Below the pieces are notes generated by a model. It saw only the letters and a program-made list of their open reading frames with translations. It was not told where the DNA came from and ran no database searches. Position numbers and translations under genes: made by a program. Below, piece by piece: positions 34,447-64,000 of a DNA stretch of 64,000 nt (positions are counted from its first letter, which is position 1; the number at the start of each line of letters is the position of its first letter). This DNA is from Streptomyces nymphaeiformis (lineage in GTDB: Bacteria; Actinomycetota; Actinomycetes; Streptomycetales; Streptomycetaceae), in contig NZ_JACHJY010000003.1 in the NCBI RefSeq assembly GCF_014203895.1, positions 496,001-560,000 on the forward strand, in the 5' to 3' direction.

Positions 34447-35733
34447 TCACGCGCGGGCGCCCTCCGTCCGGCGGTCGCGCCAGGCCGGGGCGAGGGCCGT
34501 GAGCATCAGGACGGCCGTGAGGGCGAAGGCCCAGGGGTAGCCGGTCCGGCCGGCGAGGATCCCGAAGCCGACGGCCCCGACGCCCATGCCCGCGTCGAAG
34601 GCGAAGTTCCACAGGGCGCTGACCGTGCCGTAACCGGAGGCGGGGACGCGCGCGTACATCAGCGTCAGGGTGGCGTTCTGGGTGATGCCGAAGCCCACTC
34701 CGAACAGGGCCGTGCCGAGGACGACGGCGACCGGGCTGTGGGTCAGGGCGGTGAGCAGCATTCCGCCGGCCGCGACGGCGAGGCCGGGCAGGAGGAGCGC
34801 GGCCGGTCCGTGCCGGTCGCCGTGCCGACCGGCGACCCAGCGGGCCGCGGTCGCCGCGGCCGTCTGGGCGAACAGGGCCGTGGCGACGACGCCCGCGGAG
34901 GCCGACGGCACGGCGAGCGGGAGGAAGGTGACGAGGATTCCGGCGGCGAGCGCGGTGGCCGCGAAGACGAGAGCGGGCCGCGCGAGGGCGGGCGTGCGGA
35001 ATCCCGCCGTCACCCCGATCGGCCGCTCCGGGTCCGCCTCGCGGTCCGGCCGGCCGGCCTCGCGGTCCGGCGAGTCCGGATCGCGGCCCCGCAGACCCGC
35101 ATCGCGGCCTGGCGACCCGGCTTCGCGATCCGGCGACCCGGCCTCGCGGTCCGGCAGGCCCGGTACCGAGACGATGGCGGCCAGCGCGGCCACGGCTCCG
35201 GCGGCGAACACCGGCCCGTACCCCACGTGGTCCACCAGCCACACCCCCAGCGGCAGCGCCACCAGCGACGGTATCCCCGTCACGATGCCGACGAGCGCGA
35301 GGCCCTCGCCGCGGCGTTCCGCCGGGATGAGCGAGGCCGTCAGGGCGCCGCCCGCGACGACCGTGAACGCGAAGCCCAGGCCGCGCAGCACACAGACCGC
35401 CGCGATCCAGACCGCGTTCCCGGATGCGGCGAGCGCGAACGCGGGCGCGCCGAGGAGGAACAGCCCCGCCACCAGCGTCAGGCGGTAGCCGAACCGGGCG
35501 ACGAGCCGGGGCGTCGCGAGCTCGCCGCCGACCGTGGCCAGCATCAGGGTGCCCGTGGTGAGGCCGGCGGCGTCACCGTGGCCGCCTCCGCCCACCTCGG
35601 CGTAGAGGGGGACGACCGACAGGAGCAGATAGAAGCTCGTCGAGGCGCCGACGATCGAGACGAAGCGCAGCAGCAGGTGCCGCGTCACCAGGGGCGGCCG
35701 TGAACCGGCGCCCTCCGCTTGGGAGTTGAGCAT
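34447..35733 (-). CDS. MFS transporter with a repeat-rich central loop
   Basis: About 428 aa, 12 predicted membrane segments, resembling the sugar-efflux/drug-efflux YfcJ-like MFS group. The cytoplasmic loop between TM6 and TM7 (residues 191-235) carries about seven degenerate copies of a PDREAG(S/R) heptad. ATG 35733 precedes the first membrane helix closely; upstream frame looks non-coding. It is divergent from a MocR-type regulator with only 56 bp between them, so that regulator is the expected controller. Confidence 0.88.
   Translation of the reverse strand: MLNSQAEGAGSRPPLVTRHLLLRFVSIVGASTSFYLLLSVVPLYAEVGGGGHGDAAGLTTGTLMLATVGGELATPRLVARFGYRLTLVAGLFLLGAPAFALAASGNAVWIAAVCVLRGLGFAFTVVAGGALTASLIPAERRGEGLALVGIVTGIPSLVALPLGVWLVDHVGYGPVFAAGAVAALAAIVSVPGLPDREAGSPDREAGSPGRDAGLRGRDPDSPDREAGRPDREADPERPIGVTAGFRTPALARPALVFAATALAAGILVTFLPLAVPSASAGVVATALFAQTAAATAARWVAGRHGDRHGPAALLLPGLAVAAGGMLLTALTHSPVAVVLGTALFGVGFGITQNATLTLMYARVPASGYGTVSALWNFAFDAGMGVGAVGFGILAGRTGYPWAFALTAVLMLTALAPAWRDRRTEGARA
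35029..35163. repeat. Degenerate 18-24-bp tandem repeats inside the MFS gene
   Basis: Units resembling GCCTCGCGGTCCGGC recur about seven times and encode the PDREAG-type heptads of the central loop. The period stays a multiple of three, so the frame is kept. Confidence 0.8.
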
Positions 35734-35789
35734 CTTGGTCACACGGGCGACGCTAGGGGGCCGGGCGGTCGCCGGTAAGATCCGATTCC

Positions 35790-37194
35790 ATGCCTCTGGA
35801 GTGGTCCGGTCTGTCGCCCGAACTGCTCCTCGCCGTCGACCGGGACAGCGGCGAGACGCTGCGGTCCCAGGTGGAACTGGGACTGCGGGACGCGATCCGG
35901 ACCGGGCGGCTGCGGGTGGGCGAACGGCTGCCGTCCTCCCGCGAGTTCGCCCGGATGCTCGGGGTCTCGCGCGGGCTCGTGCAGGAGTGCTACGCCCAAC
36001 TCCAGTCCGAGGGATACCTCGTGACACGCGCCGGTCGCGACCCGGGTCGCGACCGGCGCGGCGCCGGCACCGGCGGCCGCCGCACCGCTCCGGGAGTCGC
36101 CGCGCCTGCTCGCCGACTTCGCCTGGGGCGTCCCGGACCTGAGCGGATTCCCCCTCGCCGACTGGCTGTGGGCCACCCGCGAGGCGGCCCGCGCCATGCC
36201 GTCGTCGGCGCTCGGGTACGGGGATCCGCGCGGCCGTGCGGAGCTCCGCGAGGTCCTCGCCGGTTACCTGCGGCGCGTGCGCGCCGCCGCTGCCGATCCG
36301 GAGCGGACCGTCGTCTGCTCCGGCTACGCGCAGGGCCTCGGCCTGGCCCTGCGCGCCCTGGCGGGGACGGGTGTCCGCACGGTGGCGTACGAGGATCCGG
36401 GCTCACCGGCCACGGTGTCCTCGGCCGCGTCCCGGGCGGGCATGTCGGCGGTTCCCGTACGGGTCGACGAGCACGGCATCGACGTGCGGGCCCTGGCCGC
36501 GACCGGCGCCCGCGCCGTCGTCGTGACGCCCGCGCACCAGTGGCCCACCGGCGTCTCCCTGGCACCCGAGCGGCGGTTGGCGCTGATCGAGTGGGCCCGC
36601 GCCCGGGACGCGGTGATCGTCGAGGACGACTACGACGCCGAGTTCCGCTACGACCGGGTGCCGGTGGGCGCCCTGCAGGGCCTCGCCGCCGACCGCGTGA
36701 TCTCCCTGGGCACCGTGAGCAAGTCCCTCGCGCCGGCGCTGCGCATCGGCTGGATGCTCTGTCCGGCCGCGCTCACCGGGGCGGTCGTCGAACAGAAGCG
36801 GCTGAGCGACCGCGGATCACCCGCACTCGACCAGCTCGCCCTCGCCACGCTGATCGAGTCCGGTCGCTTCGACCGGCACCTGCGGCGGATGCGGACGACC
36901 TACTCGGCGCGGCGCTCCGCGCTGGTGGCCGCGCTCGCCGAGCACGCTCCCGAGGCCGGGGTGACCGGTCTCGCGGCGGGCTTCCACGCGGTCGCGCACC
37001 TGGCCGGTCCGACCGACGAACGGGCCCTGGTCGCCGCGGCCCGCGCCCGGTCCGTCGGCCTCTACGGCATGAGCGCCTGTCGCACCGCACCCGAGCCCGA
37101 GCCGGTGCGGCTGGTCCTGGGCTTCGGGAACGTCGGCGAGCGGGCGATCTCCGAGGGCATCGCGGCGGTCGGCGACCTCCTCAGGGGGCGCTAG
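35790..37194 (+). pseudogene. MocR-type (GntR/aminotransferase) regulator, frameshifted
   Basis: The N-terminal GntR winged helix (LRDAIRTGRLRVGERLPSSR, LGVSRGLVQECYAQL) is encoded in the frame of 35790. The aminotransferase-like domain, with VIVEDDYDAEFRYDR and PLP-lysine motif SLGTVSKSLAPALR, is in the frame of 36196 to the TGA at 37194. The frame that reads PLRESPRLLADFAWGV extends back to about 36035, and the first frame reads GYLVTRAG up to about 36030. Thus one missing base (or two extra) lies at 36030-36045, exactly inside a 34-bp palindrome. Both halves are otherwise intact and have normal codon use, so this is either a sequencing compression or a very recent mutation. Divergent from the MFS gene. 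Confidence 0.85.
36027..36060. repeat. Perfect 34-bp palindrome without a loop, at the MocR frameshift
   Basis: Arms 36027-36043 and 36044-36060 are exact reverse complements. Such a GC-only cruciform is prone to both sequencing compression and replication slippage. Confidence 0.95.
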
Positions 37195-37394
37195 CCGGGG
37201 CCCGGGACCGGCCCTGGAACGGCCGCGGACCGGGGTCCCGACCTGCTGCGGACCGGGTCCGGACCGGGTCCGGACCTGCCCCCGAGCAGGTCCCGAAAAA
37301 AACTTCCCGGAACCGCGAATCCTCTCGGCACCTCCCCGTCTCTTATGTGTGTACCGGCCGAACGGGCCGGAGGAACACGGAGGGAACAGGAACT

Positions 37395-37484
37395 ATGTGG
37401 ACTGCCATCATCGTGGTCGGCGTCGTGCTCGTGGGTATGTGCAGCTGGCACCTGATGCGCCGCTTCAACAAGAGCCGCACCTGA
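37395..37484 (+). CDS. 29-aa putative membrane peptide
   Basis: ATG 37395 encodes WTAIIVVGVVLVGMCSWHLM followed by a short basic tail (RRFNKSRT). It is one hydrophobic helix with a positive-inside end, and contains one Cys. GGAGGG and AGGA precede the ATG by 4-12 bp. It lies 41 bp before an ECF sigma gene on the same strand. Coding is supported by the ribosome site and the membrane-peptide pattern only. Confidence 0.55.
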   Translation: MWTAIIVVGVVLVGMCSWHLMRRFNKSRT

Positions 37485-37525
37485 CCAGCGCCTGCGCGCG
37501 GGGCGCCTTCCGGTATGAGTAGCAC

Positions 37526-38122
37526 ATGAACCAACGCTTCCCCTGGCCCGACGAGCGGCTGATCAAGGCCGCTCAGGACGGCGACGTCACGTCGCTCACC
37601 ACCGTCGTCATGGAATCGCAGCCGCATGTGCGCAAGTTCGCCATATCGCTGTGCGCCTCCCCGCAGGACGCGGAGGACGCCGCACAGGAGGCGCTGATCA
37701 TCCTGTACCGGAAGATCGGCACCTTGCGGGCCACCGGCGCGCTTGCCTCATGGATGTTCCGGATCGTGCGCAACGAGTGCCTCCGGCAGGTGCGGCTGCT
37801 CATCGCCATGCGCGACGAGGGGTCGGCCGAGCCGGAGGCGTGTGCGGAACCTTCCGCCGAGGAGGCCGTGCTGTACCGGCTGGAGGTGGAGCGGATCGCG
37901 GCCGCGGTCAGCGCCCTTCCCCGCGAGCAGCGGCAGGTCCTGATCATGCGGGACGTGCAGGGCCTGCCGGGCAGGACCGTCGCCCAGACGCTCGGCCTGA
38001 GCACCGCCGCGATGAAGTCACGGCTGCACAGAGCACGCGCGTCACTGCGTCATGCGCTGGAAGCGACCGACCAGGCATCAGATCAAGCCATCGACCAGCC
38101 AGTCGAAGGAGACTCACCATGA
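37526..38122 (+). CDS. ECF-family RNA polymerase sigma factor
   Basis: 198 aa. Region 2 (DAEDAAQEALIILYRKIGTLRATGALASWMFRIVRNECLRQ) and region 4 (LPREQRQVLIMRDVQGLPGRTVAQTLGLS, KSRLHRARASLRHAL) are present, with a short acidic, Gln-rich tail. The stop overlaps the next ATG (ATGA). It probably controls its own operon; whether it also affects the PKS genes 650 bp downstream is unknown. Confidence 0.92.
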   Translation: MNQRFPWPDERLIKAAQDGDVTSLTTVVMESQPHVRKFAISLCASPQDAEDAAQEALIILYRKIGTLRATGALASWMFRIVRNECLRQVRLLIAMRDEGSAEPEACAEPSAEEAVLYRLEVERIAAAVSALPREQRQVLIMRDVQGLPGRTVAQTLGLSTAAMKSRLHRARASLRHALEATDQASDQAIDQPVEGDSP

Positions 38123-38472
38123 AAACCGTGAACATCGTGAAGCCCCCTCAGGGCGCGAAGTCCCCGGTCATCGCACCGACGGAGGTCAAGACCCCGCCCG
38201 CGGCGCCGAACTTCGCCAGCAAGTCCGTCCCGCGCCACCTGGCGCGCGGCGTCATCGGCTTCGGGCTGATCATCGGCTCGATCGCGCTGGTGCCCGCCTA
38301 CGGCCCGATCACCCTGCTCGCGGCCCCGCTGGCCCTGATCGCCTTCCGCGGCTGCCCCACCTGCTGGATGGTCGGCCTCGTGCAGACCATCTCCCGGGGC
38401 CGTCTGGAGCGCCAGTGCGTGGACGGCGTCTGCACGCTCACCAAGGCCGACCCGGCGGCGAAGGGCGAGTAG
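38119..38472 (+). CDS. Small membrane protein, YgaP-like, with CPTCW motif
   Basis: 117 aa. An unstructured Pro/Lys-rich N-terminus (about 40 residues) is followed by two hydrophobic segments (GVIGFGLIIGSIALVPAYG, ITLLAAPLALIAFRG) and a C-terminal part with RGCPTCWMVGL plus a further Cys pair. This resembles the DUF2892/YgaP membrane domain. Translationally coupled to the ECF sigma gene; the Cys residues suggest a possible redox-sensing partner of the sigma factor, which is inference. Confidence 0.75.
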   Translation: MKTVNIVKPPQGAKSPVIAPTEVKTPPAAPNFASKSVPRHLARGVIGFGLIIGSIALVPAYGPITLLAAPLALIAFRGCPTCWMVGLVQTISRGRLERQCVDGVCTLTKADPAAKGE

Positions 38473-38501
38473 TCCCCGCCGCTCCCGGCTTCCGCCCGGC
38501 C

Positions 38502-38532
38502 TGACGCCACCCTCCTGTCGGGGGTGGTGTCA
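38502..38532 (+). terminator. Hairpin between the sigma operon and the PKS genes
   Basis: TGACGCCACC (38502-38511) pairs with GGTGGTGTCA (38523-38532) through one G-U pair, flanked by further CCGGC/GCCGG complementarity. No T-tract follows. Confidence 0.5.
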
Positions 38533-38661
38533 CCGGGCCGGAAGTCTTCGGCCGTCCTGCGACATGGCGTGAAACAGATCCCCCGCTGTAGCACACGCAA
38601 GTGTCGTCCAGATTATCCGTCACATTCGTTTTCCCTGCCAACTCGCCACTCTGGCCATTGG

Positions 38662-38690
38662 TTTACGGAGCGCCGCCTCGGTGCTAGGGT
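38662..38690 (+). promoter_or_regulatory. Predicted vegetative promoter of the PKS operon
   Basis: TTTACG (38662-38667), a 17-bp spacer and TAGGGT (38685-38690) match the Streptomyces HrdB-type pattern TTGACN/TAGRRT. The region 38600-38690 is clearly AT-richer than its surroundings. The leader to the ATG at 38770 would be about 73 nt. Confidence 0.55.
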
Positions 38691-38769
38691 CCGAATCGAG
38701 ATTGAGACGGGCAGGGCTGCTGAGTCGGCGACGCCGTTGATCGTGCTTCTACGGGGGGAGCAGAACACC

Positions 38770-48291
<9,522 letters not shown>

Positions 48292-48430
48292 TCCCGGGTC
48301 CGCACCGCCGGACCCCTCACTCCGCACCACCTGTTCGACGCGCGCGGCGTGCTCCGGCACGCCGCCCGGGCAGCCATGCCCGCAGCGCGCGCACGCACGG
48401 CTCGACGACGTCTACGGGGGCAACATCACC

Positions 48431-61654
<13,224 letters not shown>

Positions 61655-61660
61655 TCCGGT

Positions 61661-61693
61661 CCGGCCGGGCCGCCGCGCAGGCGGCCCGGCCGG
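61661..61693 (+). terminator. Intercistronic hairpin after the PKS-NRPS gene
   Basis: A perfect 14-bp stem (61661-61674 with 61680-61693) and 5-base loop, 6 bp after the stop, without a T-tract. It may stabilise or partly terminate the long PKS transcript. Confidence 0.6.
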
Positions 61694-61790
61694 TCCACCC
61701 CGGACCGGCCCCACCCCGGTCCGGCCGATCCACCCCGGTCCGGTCCCGCCCCGGTCCGGTCGTTCACCCCGGACCCGGTCCCGCGGTTCC
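61694..61790. repeat. Short degenerate CACCCCGGTCCGG-type repeats
   Basis: The core CCCCGG(T/A)CCGG recurs about five times between the PKS-NRPS hairpin and the monooxygenase start. No coding potential is evident. Confidence 0.65.
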
Positions 61791-61825
61791 GCGGGCTCCA
61801 GGTCCAAGAAGTGAGGACATTCGAC

Positions 61826-62941
61826 ATGCGAATAGATCAGGCCGACCCGGCGAGGCGGCCGACGAGCACGCTGCCGGCCGAGGTGCCGGTCGCCGTCATC
61901 GGGGCGGGCCAGTCCGGGCTCGCCGCCGCGTACTACCTGCGGCAGGCCGGGATCGGCTGTGTGCTGCTCGACGCGGGCAGCGAGGTCGGCGAGACCTGGC
62001 AGCGCCGCTGGGAGTCGCTGAAGCTGTTCACGTCGGCGCAGTTCTCCGGGCTGCCCGGGCTGCCCTTCCCCGCCGCCGGCGCGCACTACCCCGGCAAGGA
62101 CGAGGTCGTGGCGTATCTGCGGGAGTACGCCGAGCGGTTCGAGCTCCCCGTGCTCACCGACCACCGGGTGCTGTCGCTGCGCCGGGACGGCGACGGCTAT
62201 CTGCTGAGCACCGCGCACGGCGACTGCCGGGCCGGGCAGGTCGTGATCGCGACCGGAGCGTTCGGCAGGGCGCGGGTCCCGGACTTCGCCGCCGCGCTGA
62301 GCCCGGACGTGCCCACCCTGCACACCAGCGAGTACCAGGGCGCCGGCCAGGTGCCGCCGGGCACGGTCGTCGTCGTCGGCGACGGCAACTCCGGACGGCA
62401 GATCGCCGCGGAGCTGTCGGAGACCCACAGCGTGGTGCTCAGCTGCAGCGAGGCCGTCTCGCCTCCGCTGCCGCAGACCGTCGTCGGCCGGGACATGTTC
62501 TGGTGGATGAGCGTCCTCGGCGTGATGAGCCTGCCGGTGGACATGCGGGCGCCCGACCCGATCGTCGGCGACCGGGTGCCCGAGCTCGTCGCGGCGGGCC
62601 GGATGCGCACCGTGGGCCGGATCACCGGGGCCGACGGCGCCGAGCTGCTGGTCGCGGACGGCGAGCGGGTCAAGCCGTCCGCGGTGATCTGGGCGACCGG
62701 CTACCGCACCGACTGGAGCTGGCTCGACCCGGAGATGCTCGACGAGGACGGGCAGCCCCGGCACACCGAGGGCACGGGGGTGCTGCCCGGCAGCCACTAC
62801 CTGGGCCTCTACCGGATGCGTACCCGCGGCTCGGCGCTGATCGGCTTCGTCGGCCGGGACGCCGAGCGCGCCGCGGCCGCGATCACCGCCGCCGCGCACA
62901 CCACGACCGCTGCTCCCACGGCAGAAGGCGAGCCGTCATGA
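61826..62941 (+). CDS. Flavin-containing monooxygenase (NAD(P)/FAD-dependent)
   Basis: About 371 aa. The FAD Rossmann motif VIGAGQSGLAAAYYL is near the N-terminus, a second dinucleotide motif VVVGDGNSGRQIAAEL lies near 190, and the family's ATGY appears in VIWATGYRTDW. This fits class B flavin monooxygenases (CzcO/FMO-like), which oxygenate N, S or carbonyl carbon. Next to a Cys-activating PKS-NRPS it is the likely tailoring enzyme, for example acting on the thiazoline, on sulfur or on the ketone; which one is not readable. ATG 61826 has GAGGA 9 bp upstream. The stop overlaps the next ATG. Confidence 0.92.
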   Translation: MRIDQADPARRPTSTLPAEVPVAVIGAGQSGLAAAYYLRQAGIGCVLLDAGSEVGETWQRRWESLKLFTSAQFSGLPGLPFPAAGAHYPGKDEVVAYLREYAERFELPVLTDHRVLSLRRDGDGYLLSTAHGDCRAGQVVIATGAFGRARVPDFAAALSPDVPTLHTSEYQGAGQVPPGTVVVVGDGNSGRQIAAELSETHSVVLSCSEAVSPPLPQTVVGRDMFWWMSVLGVMSLPVDMRAPDPIVGDRVPELVAAGRMRTVGRITGADGAELLVADGERVKPSAVIWATGYRTDWSWLDPEMLDEDGQPRHTEGTGVLPGSHYLGLYRMRTRGSALIGFVGRDAERAAAAITAAAHTTTAAPTAEGEPS

Positions 62942-63372
62942 CCACCGTCACCACGACCGAACTCGACGTGCTCGGCGCGCTGTTGGCGTTCGACTTCATC
63001 GGGTTCGCGCAGAAGTCCGCCGCCCTCGACCCGGCCGGCCCGGAGTACGGGCGGGGGGTCGGCGCGGCCTTCGGGATCGCGGCCCGCCGCCGCTTCCCGC
63101 AGGGCGCGACGGAGGGGGAGATCGGCGCGTACGTCGCGGAGTTCCTCGGGTCCCTCGATGCCGGGGCGGAGGACTTCGACGCGGCGGCCCTGGAGCGTCT
63201 GATCGCCGACGGCCTGGCCGGGGAGTCGGCGCCGGGCGGTGCGGTGCCGGATCCCGAGCGGACGATGCAGGCCCGGCTCGTCCTGGCGCTGCGGTTCGTA
63301 CGGGAGCTGGGCCTCGGCCCCGACCAGCAACGGGAGCTGCTCGCCGAGGCGGAGGGCCGGCCGGCGGCCTGA
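62938..63372 (+). CDS. Unknown 144-aa protein coupled to the monooxygenase
   Basis: An Ala/Gly-rich, mostly helical, acidic soluble protein with no motif I recognise. It starts within the FMO stop (ATGA), so it is translated with it. The conserved-looking N-terminal part (LDVLGALLAFDFIGFAQKSA) is amphipathic. It could be an accessory or carrier-interacting protein or an enzyme of an undefined family. The operon ends after it at two hairpins. Confidence 0.8.
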   Translation: MTTVTTTELDVLGALLAFDFIGFAQKSAALDPAGPEYGRGVGAAFGIAARRRFPQGATEGEIGAYVAEFLGSLDAGAEDFDAAALERLIADGLAGESAPGGAVPDPERTMQARLVLALRFVRELGLGPDQQRELLAEAEGRPAA

Positions 63373-63388
63373 GACGTACGAGGCACGC

Positions 63389-63416
63389 GGGGGCGGCTCA
63401 CGCACGGGCCGCCCCC
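63389..63416 (+). terminator. First hairpin after the PKS-NRPS operon
   Basis: GGGGGCGGC pairs with GCCGCCCCC across a 10-base loop, 16 bp after the stop at 63372. Confidence 0.6.
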
Positions 63417-63429
63417 TACCGGCGAAGGA

Positions 63430-63460
63430 GGCGGCGCCCCGGGTTGTCCGGGGCGCCGCC
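63430..63460. terminator. Bidirectional terminator at the right cluster edge
   Basis: A perfect 13-bp stem (63430-63442 with 63448-63460) and 5-base loop between convergent genes, followed by CTTGT on the plus strand. Confidence 0.8.
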
Positions 63461-63468
63461 CTTGTCAC

Positions 63469-64000
63469 TCACGCACGGTCGGCCTCGGGCATCCAGACGT
63501 CGAGCGCCCCGTCCCCGTGCTGCGCCCGCACGGCCCGCTTGTCGTACTTACCGACGCTGGTCTTGGGCACCGCGTCGACGAAGGACCACCGTTCGGGTAT
63601 CCACCAGCGCGCCACCCGCCCGTTCAGGAACTCCCTGAGCTCGTCCCCGCCGACCCCGGAGCCCGGCACCAACGACACGCAGGCCAGGGGGCGTTCCTCC
63701 CAGCGGGGGTCGGGCACGCCGACGACGACGGCTTCGAGCACGGCCGGGTGCTCGATGATCGCGTTCTCGAGCTCGATGGTGGAGATCCACTCCCCGCCGC
63801 TCTTGATGCCGTCCTTGAGCCGGTCGCTGACGACCACCCAGCCGCCCGGTTCAATGACGCCCAGGTCGCCGGTGCGCAGCCAGCCGTCGTGGAACTTCTC
63901 GGCGGAGTCCTCGGTGTTGAAGTACGAGCCGGTGACCCAGGGGCCACGCAGCTCCAGTTCGCCCACCGACCGGCCGTCCCAGGGCTGTTCGGTGCCGTCC
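63469..64000 (-). CDS. Acyl-CoA ligase/AMP-binding enzyme, C-terminal part (5' end outside window)
   Basis: The open frame covers about 177 residues up to the edge. It shows the adenylate-forming core: GWLRTGDLGVIEPGGWVVV, SDRLKDGIKSGGEWIS (the hinge and A8 region) and the final catalytic-lysine motif SVGKYDKRAVR. The medium/long-chain acyl-CoA synthetase group fits best. It converges on the PKS operon. It could supply or recycle acyl groups, but opposite orientation and a strong terminator suggest it lies outside the cluster. Confidence 0.9.
   Translation of the reverse strand, partial: DGTEQPWDGRSVGELELRGPWVTGSYFNTEDSAEKFHDGWLRTGDLGVIEPGGWVVVSDRLKDGIKSGGEWISTIELENAIIEHPAVLEAVVVGVPDPRWEERPLACVSLVPGSGVGGDELREFLNGRVARWWIPERWSFVDAVPKTSVGKYDKRAVRAQHGDGALDVWMPEADRA

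Noticed and set aside
37260..37320. Possible terminator (GACCTGC/GCAGGTC hairpin followed by an A-run) after the MocR gene
   Set aside because: The run is A, not T, on the plus strand, and on the minus strand the T-run comes before the stem.
37195..37394. ECF promoter (GGAAC with CGTC) before the small peptide
   Set aside because: The spacing between the two elements is about 23 bp, too long for the 16-17 bp rule.

Overview
The window is high-GC actinobacterial DNA, almost certainly from a Streptomyces chromosome. The signs are strong G/C bias at third codon positions, frequent GTG/TTG starts, two AfsR-type SARP regulators, two small ECF-type sigma factors, an F420-type luciferase-like enzyme, and a GH18 chitinase whose promoter carries a DasR-type operator. 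No species can be named from sequence alone.

Left part (1-18 kb): a minus-strand run of an IclR regulator, an ABM-fold monooxygenase, a LacI regulator and a very large c-di-GMP protein. That protein's MASE-like/PAS/GGDEF/EAL frame runs without a stop into an alpha-oxoamine-synthase-like PLP enzyme that leaves the window at base 1. Plus-strand genes follow: a VanW protein, a serine hydrolase and a GNAT. Then come a minus-strand AfsR-like regulator, a divergent 481-aa GAPDH, a DUF817 membrane protein, a cold-shock protein with a structured leader, a DEAD-box helicase and a MazG-like protein.

Middle (18-38.5 kb): a Ser/Thr kinase fused to an MFS transporter diverges from a second AfsR-like regulator. 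Next is a trio of an unknown protein, a MoxR-like ATPase and a vWA/HExxH protein, preceded by a DUF3995/ECF sigma/SRPBCC operon on its right side. Amidase, chitinase, luciferase-like oxidoreductase, TetR (with twin operators), PRC-barrel and MFS genes follow. A MocR-type regulator is frameshifted at a 34-bp perfect palindrome. An ECF sigma/membrane-protein pair ends this part.

Right part (38.7-63.4 kb): a compact hybrid PKS-NRPS cluster. Gene 1 is KSQ-AT(methylmalonyl)-ACP / KS-AT(malonyl)-DH-ER-KR-ACP. Gene 2 is KS-AT(mm)-DH-KR-ACP / KS-AT(mm)-degenerate DH-ACP / Cy-A(Cys)-PCP-TE. A flavin monooxygenase and a translationally coupled 144-aa unknown protein follow. Colinear reading gives a propionate-started C11 chain (2,4-dimethyl-3-oxonon-4-enoyl) condensed with cysteine to a thiazoline-4-carboxylate, released by the TE and possibly oxidised. 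I do not recognise a known product. This cluster is the best candidate for an undescribed system. The GGDEF-EAL-PLP enzyme fusion is the second. A partial acyl-CoA ligase converges on the cluster at the right edge.
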